Below, one piece after another: positions 4,857 through 8,579 of a stretch of 8,579 nucleotides of DNA. Where the stretch lies: positions 1-8,579 of the forward strand of contig CAMYYX010000071.1 in assembly GCA_947303695.1 (NCBI GenBank). Direction: 5' to 3'. The notes under the pieces were generated by a model that had not been told where the DNA came from, did not search any database, and saw only the letters and a program-made list of their open reading frames with translations. The stretch is from an uncultured Prevotellaceae bacterium (GTDB lineage Bacteria > Bacteroidota > Bacteroidia > Bacteroidales > Bacteroidaceae). Numbering within the stretch: the stretch's first letter is position 1; each line of letters begins with the position of its first letter. The position numbers and the translations under genes are program-made.

Positions 4857-6524
4857 ATGACGACGAATCTGATGGAAACGCCAATGATGGGCTTCATCAA
4901 CGAGATGTTTAAACGCGAGTGGGACTCATTGGCTTTCGCAGACTATGGAACAGATATCGCCTATTCACACAAAGAGGTATTTGAACATATTCAGCGCTTA
5001 CACATTGTTTACGAACTATATGGTATTAAGCAGGGTGACAAGATTGCCCTCTGCGACAAGAACAGTTCTAACTGGGCTGTATCGTTCCTGAGTATCTTTA
5101 CGTATGGAACCGTAGCAGTTCCTTTGTTGGCTGACTTCCATATTGACCAGATAGAGAACCTCACCAAGCACTCAGAAGCCAAATTGCTGTTCACCAGCCA
5201 AAAGGTATATGATGCTGCATCGGTGATTGATAAAGACAAACTCATCGACATCACGACTTTCCGTCCATTTGCTGAGAAGGAAGGACGTGACACAGAACTC
5301 ACCAAGCTTTTCAAGCAAGCTGATGAGGAGTTCGCAAAGCGATTCCCAGAAGGCACGAAGGCTGACGATGTTCAGTTTGCTGATGTCGACATGGAAGACT
5401 TGGCATTGATCAGTTACACATCAGGATCTACAGGTAATCCAAAGGGTGTGATGCTGCCATATCGTACATTCTGGTCGAATGTGGTGTTCTGTCATGATTT
5501 CCTGCCCAACCCAACAAAAGACGATCAGTTTATGTCCATCCTTCCGATGGCACATATGTACGGATTCTCTATCGAGTTCCTCTATCCGATGACTACTGGA
5601 CGTCCTATCTATCTGTTGACACGTATTCCAAGTCCGCAGGTGCTCTTGAAAGCTTTTGCTGACGTGCGTCCGTTCCTGGTAGTGACCGTTCCGCTCATCG
5701 TGGAGAAGATTATCCAGAACAAGGTGTTCCCTGTACTGAAAACTCCTAAGATGAAGTTCCTGTTGGCGATTCCAGGCATCCGTCAGCTTGTCTATAAGAA
5801 GATACGCAAGCAACTCATTGATGTATTTGGTGGACGTTTCATCGAGCTTATCTTCGGTGGTGCAGCAGTCAATCGTGAAGTCGATAAGTTCCTCCATAAG
5901 ATTAATTTCCCATATACCACAGGTTACGGTATGACGGAGTGTGCTCCGCTCATCAGTTATGTGGACTATACCATCAGTAAGGTCGGTTCGTGCGGACGTG
6001 TGGTAAGCCGTATGGAAATCAAGGTAAACAGCGACGATCCTGAGAACAAACCTGGTGAATTGCTGGTACGTGGTACCAACATGATGACGGGTTACTATAA
6101 GAATCCAGAGGCTACGGCTGAGGCGTTTACAGAAGACGGATGGCTCCATACCGGAGACTTGGTAACGGTTGATAAGGAAGGCAATATCTTCATCCGTGGA
6201 CGTAAGAAGAACATGCTGTTGGGTGCGAATGGACAGAATGTCTATCCAGAAGAGGTGGAAGATGTCATCCTCAGCAACTCATTGGCTGACGAATGTGTGC
6301 TCGTGCAGCGTGATCAGAAGTTCGTGGCTCTCGTCTATGTGAACGAAACGACTCTTGAGAAGGTGAAGTTGCAACGTGAACAGCTCGCTTATGTGTTCGA
6401 AAGTTCACGTGCCTCTATCAACGAACTGCTTCCTAAGTTTGTACAGCTGACCGCTTTCGAAGTTCGAGAGGAAGAGTTCCAGAAGACACCGAAGAAGAAC
6501 ATCAAACGATTCCTATACAAATAA
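4857..6524 (+). CDS. AMP-forming fatty-acyl-CoA ligase (ANL superfamily)
   Basis: This 555-residue enzyme would activate a fatty or other carboxylic acid with ATP to an acyl-adenylate and then to acyl-CoA, in the cytoplasm or at the membrane. The ATP/AMP loop is YTSGSTGNPKG (187-197). GYGMTE lies at 356-361, WLHTGD at 429-434 (D434 contacts the ribose), and IRGRKKNML at 446-454 marks the hinge. The C-terminal lysine motif reads TPKKNIKR (544-551). Aligned to the family form T-x-x-x-K-[IL]-x-R, the catalytic Lys position is Asn548, with Lys at 546 and 547. The length fits the long-chain acyl-CoA synthetase branch. The ATG at 4857 follows an A/T-rich leader with no Shine-Dalgarno; Met6, Met10 and Met11 are possible later starts. 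Substrate chain length is not readable. It converges on an acyl-CoA dehydrogenase gene, a functional fit. Confidence 0.92.
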   Translation: MTTNLMETPMMGFINEMFKREWDSLAFADYGTDIAYSHKEVFEHIQRLHIVYELYGIKQGDKIALCDKNSSNWAVSFLSIFTYGTVAVPLLADFHIDQIENLTKHSEAKLLFTSQKVYDAASVIDKDKLIDITTFRPFAEKEGRDTELTKLFKQADEEFAKRFPEGTKADDVQFADVDMEDLALISYTSGSTGNPKGVMLPYRTFWSNVVFCHDFLPNPTKDDQFMSILPMAHMYGFSIEFLYPMTTGRPIYLLTRIPSPQVLLKAFADVRPFLVVTVPLIVEKIIQNKVFPVLKTPKMKFLLAIPGIRQLVYKKIRKQLIDVFGGRFIELIFGGAAVNREVDKFLHKINFPYTTGYGMTECAPLISYVDYTISKVGSCGRVVSRMEIKVNSDDPENKPGELLVRGTNMMTGYYKNPEATAEAFTEDGWLHTGDLVTVDKEGNIFIRGRKKNMLLGANGQNVYPEEVEDVILSNSLADECVLVQRDQKFVALVYVNETTLEKVKLQREQLAYVFESSRASINELLPKFVQLTAFEVREEEFQKTPKKNIKRFLYK

Positions 6525-6560
6525 GAAAAGAGGGCCTCGAAGCCCTCTTTTCTTTTATAT
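6525..6560. terminator. Strong terminator shared by convergent genes
   Basis: GAAAAGAGGGC (6525-6535) pairs perfectly with GCCCTCTTTTC (6542-6552) around a 6-base loop; TTTTAT follows on the plus strand and TTATTTG on the minus strand. It begins directly after the ligase stop codon and ends close to the stop of the acyl-CoA dehydrogenase, so it can end both transcripts. Confidence 0.9.
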
Positions 6561-6570
6561 TCTATTTAGC

Positions 6571-8289
6571 TTACTGCTTGTAGTTCTCAAGCACTTCTGC
6601 ATTCATGCAGTTGATGTAGTTCTGATGACGAGCTACTTCGCTTTCTGCATGGTTTACGAAGATGGCGAGACTCTTGCTGAAGAGTTCGGCATTGCGCATA
6701 GTGTCCTGCAGCACGAGGAGTGACATGATGGTGTAAGCTGTCATCTCGTAGAGCTTGCGAGCGCAGAAATCAAGCACATCCTGGTTCTCCTGAGCCTTCA
6801 CGTACTCGATAGCCTGATCGAGCTTCTGAGCCATTGCTTCGATACGTGCAACATAATTGCTGTATGCTGCAGATGCAGGGTTCTCCTTTACCTCAGCAAT
6901 CATATCGTTGATGACAGAAGTATAAGTGCCGTTCGTCACATAGCGGATAGCAGCTACGGTCTGCAACTGAGTCGTTCCTTCATAGATGCTAGTGATACGT
7001 GCGTCGCGATAGATACGCTGACACTTGTACTCAAGCATGAAACCTGAACCACCATGTACCTGGATAGCATCGTAAGAGCTCTGGTTGGCAAACTCACTGT
7101 TCATACCCTTTGCGAGTGGGGTGAAGGCGTCAGCCAGACGGCTGAACTGCTTAAGCTCCTTACGCTCCTCTGGAGTGAGCTGACGGTCACGAGCGATATC
7201 CTCTAATGCCTTGTAGATGTCCACATAACGAGCTGTCTGATAGAGCAAGCTACGTCCTGCGTCCAACTTAGCCTTGATGGTAGCAATCATGTCGTACACA
7301 GCAGGGAAGTTGATGATTTCCTTACCGAACTGCTTACGATCCTGTGCGTATGCAAGTGCCTCTTCGTATGCTGCCTGCTCGATACCTACAGATTGAGCTG
7401 CGATACCCAGACGTGCACCGTTCATGAGCGACATCACGTACTTGATAAGACCCAATTTGCGGTCGCCACAGAGTTCTGCCTTAGCGTTCTTGTAAGTAAG
7501 CTCACATGTTGGGCTTCCGTGAATACCCATTTTGTTCTCGATACGACGTACATTCACACCACCGTTGCGCTTGTCGTAGATGAACATAGAGAGTCCACGT
7601 CCGTCGCGAGTACCTTCCTCACTACGTGCGAGTACCAGGTGGATGTCAGAGTCACCGTTGGTGATGAATCGCTTCACACCGTTCAAGCGCCAGCAGTCTT
7701 CTTTCTCGTCGTAGGTAGCTTTGAGCATCACTGACTGGAGGTCGGAACCTGCATCAGGCTCTGTGAGGTCCATACTCATGGTCTCACCTGCACAGACACG
7801 TGGGATATATTTCTTACGCTGCTCTTCGTTGCCGAAGCAGTAGAGGGTCTCGATACAGTCCTGAAGTGACCAGATATTCTCAAATCCTGCATCACCAGCG
7901 CTGACGATTTCGTTAGCTGCCGTATAAACAGTTACAGGGAGGTTCAGACCTTCGTAGCGACGAGGCATCGTCATACCGTTCAAACCAGCTTTACGAGTTG
8001 CGTCGAGGTTCTCGTAGGTCTTAGAAGCGTAGCGTACGCGTCCGTTCTCGCAGTGAGGACCCTCAGCATCTACATCTTCTGCATTTGGAGCGATGATGTT
8101 AGCGTTGATGTCGCCAACCACCTCAAGCACCTTGTCGTAGCTGTCCATAGCATCGTCGAAGTCCTCAGGAGCATAGTCATACTTACCTTTATCCTCGAAG
8201 TTACGTTCTTTAAGCTCCACGATGCGCTGCATCATTGGGTGTTCCATGTGGAACTTAATCTCAGGTATATCTGTATATGAATTAGCCAT
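6571..8289 (-). CDS. Acyl-CoA dehydrogenase (long form, ETF-linked)
   Basis: This 572-residue flavoprotein would interconvert acyl-CoA and trans-2-enoyl-CoA, passing electrons to or from the electron-transfer flavoprotein. TEPDAGSD (176-183) and WRLNGVKRFITNGD (200-213) belong to the FAD/substrate domain. QDRKQFG (316-322) and QVHGGSGF (410-417) are the usual C-terminal-domain signatures. The catalytic base is Glu437 in IYEGTTQLQ. Classical members have about 380 residues. This one has a longer N-terminus, an acidic/basic insertion near 363-381 and about 125 extra helical residues after 445, as in proteins with the Acyl-CoA_dh_C extension. The ATG lies 5 bases after the etfA stop, so the two are co-transcribed. 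The preferred direction in an anaerobe (oxidation, or enoyl-CoA reduction with electron bifurcation) is not shown by the sequence. Confidence 0.95.
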   Translation of the reverse strand: MANSYTDIPEIKFHMEHPMMQRIVELKERNFEDKGKYDYAPEDFDDAMDSYDKVLEVVGDINANIIAPNAEDVDAEGPHCENGRVRYASKTYENLDATRKAGLNGMTMPRRYEGLNLPVTVYTAANEIVSAGDAGFENIWSLQDCIETLYCFGNEEQRKKYIPRVCAGETMSMDLTEPDAGSDLQSVMLKATYDEKEDCWRLNGVKRFITNGDSDIHLVLARSEEGTRDGRGLSMFIYDKRNGGVNVRRIENKMGIHGSPTCELTYKNAKAELCGDRKLGLIKYVMSLMNGARLGIAAQSVGIEQAAYEEALAYAQDRKQFGKEIINFPAVYDMIATIKAKLDAGRSLLYQTARYVDIYKALEDIARDRQLTPEERKELKQFSRLADAFTPLAKGMNSEFANQSSYDAIQVHGGSGFMLEYKCQRIYRDARITSIYEGTTQLQTVAAIRYVTNGTYTSVINDMIAEVKENPASAAYSNYVARIEAMAQKLDQAIEYVKAQENQDVLDFCARKLYEMTAYTIMSLLVLQDTMRNAELFSKSLAIFVNHAESEVARHQNYINCMNAEVLENYKQ

Positions 8290-8294
8290 AGTTC

Positions 8295-8579
8295 TTACTT
8301 GTTATTCTGTTTGTAATACTTGATGAGTTTTGGCAACACGTCTTCAAGGTTGCCGTTGATGTTATAGTCAGCAATCTGGTTGATTGGTGCGTTAGGATCG
8401 TTGTTGATAGAGATGATGATACCCGACTCCTTCATACCGGCAATATGCTGGATGGCACCACTGATGCCACATGCGATATATACCTTTGGACGAACGGTAA
8501 CACCAGTCTGACCAATCTGACGATCGTGGTCAATCCAACCTGCATCGACAGCTGCACGGCTGGCACCTACCTCTGCGTG
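8295..8579 (-). CDS. etfA: Electron transfer flavoprotein alpha subunit, 3' part
   Basis: The window holds the last 94 codons and the stop; the start lies beyond the right edge. The visible part is the FAD-binding domain II of EtfA: GASRAAVDAGW, then QIGQTGVTVRPKVYIACGIS, the HIAGM helix, INNDPNAPI, and the closing ADYNINGNLEDVLPKL. EtfA binds FAD and, with EtfB, carries electrons between acyl-CoA dehydrogenases and other redox partners. The very short gap (5 bases) to the acyl-CoA dehydrogenase indicates one operon; etfB is expected just upstream, outside the window. Confidence 0.96.
   Translation of the reverse strand, partial: HAEVGASRAAVDAGWIDHDRQIGQTGVTVRPKVYIACGISGAIQHIAGMKESGIIISINNDPNAPINQIADYNINGNLEDVLPKLIKYYKQNNK

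Noticed and set aside
5421..6149. Minus-strand open frame (242 codons) antisense to the acyl-CoA ligase
   Set aside because: Shadow of a well-supported gene with conserved motifs; the antisense peptide has no recognisable family pattern.
7393..7734. Plus-strand frame antisense to the acyl-CoA dehydrogenase
   Set aside because: Overlaps conserved dehydrogenase coding sequence; Thr/Val/His-rich composition typical of an antisense shadow.

Overview
The window looks like a chromosomal segment from an anaerobic Bacteroidales bacterium, most likely Prevotella or Segatella. Several promoters fit the Bacteroidetes sigma-factor pattern (a TAnnTTTG -7 box with a weak TTTG-like -33 box), start codons lack Shine-Dalgarno sequences, and there is a BspA-type leucine-rich-repeat fragment. 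The genus is an inference from style; no rRNA or other marker gene is present.

Layout. (1) 1-1455 is gene-poor and looks decayed. It holds a possible gene start leaving the left edge, a minus-strand promoter box with short overlapping reading frames, an orphan minus-strand C-terminal fragment, and a 5'-truncated BspA-like LRR gene. A perfect 14-bp inverted repeat closes the region. (2) 1456-1913, minus strand, encodes a small four-helix membrane protein of unknown function. It overlaps by 4 bp (ATGA) an upstream reading frame that has lost its 5' end next to a tRNA terminator. (3) 1915-2300, minus strand, is a tRNA-Asn(GTT)/tRNA-Leu(CAA) operon with promoter, leader and terminator. (4) 2389-4463, plus strand, is a two-gene glycosyltransferase operon (GT4 then GT2, ATGA overlap), probably for a surface glycan. 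Its promoter lies so close to the start codon that the mRNA may be leaderless. (5) 4464-4856 is non-coding. It carries a nested 50-bp/9-bp tandem repeat, a promoter box, and a long array of 7-bp repeats running up to the next gene. (6) 4857-6524, plus strand, is an AMP-forming fatty-acyl-CoA ligase. (7) After a strong shared terminator, an acyl-CoA dehydrogenase and the 3' end of etfA converge on the minus strand with 5 bp between them.

The right half suggests fatty-acid activation and flavin-linked acyl-CoA redox chemistry: the ligase makes acyl-CoA, and the dehydrogenase exchanges electrons with EtfAB. The left part looks like an old insertion or decay zone beside the tRNA genes. No complete new multi-gene defence, mobile or secretion system is visible. 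The less ordinary items are the 7-bp repeat arrays at two promoters, the nested intergenic repeat, the remnants beside the tRNAs, and the displaced lysine motif in the ligase.
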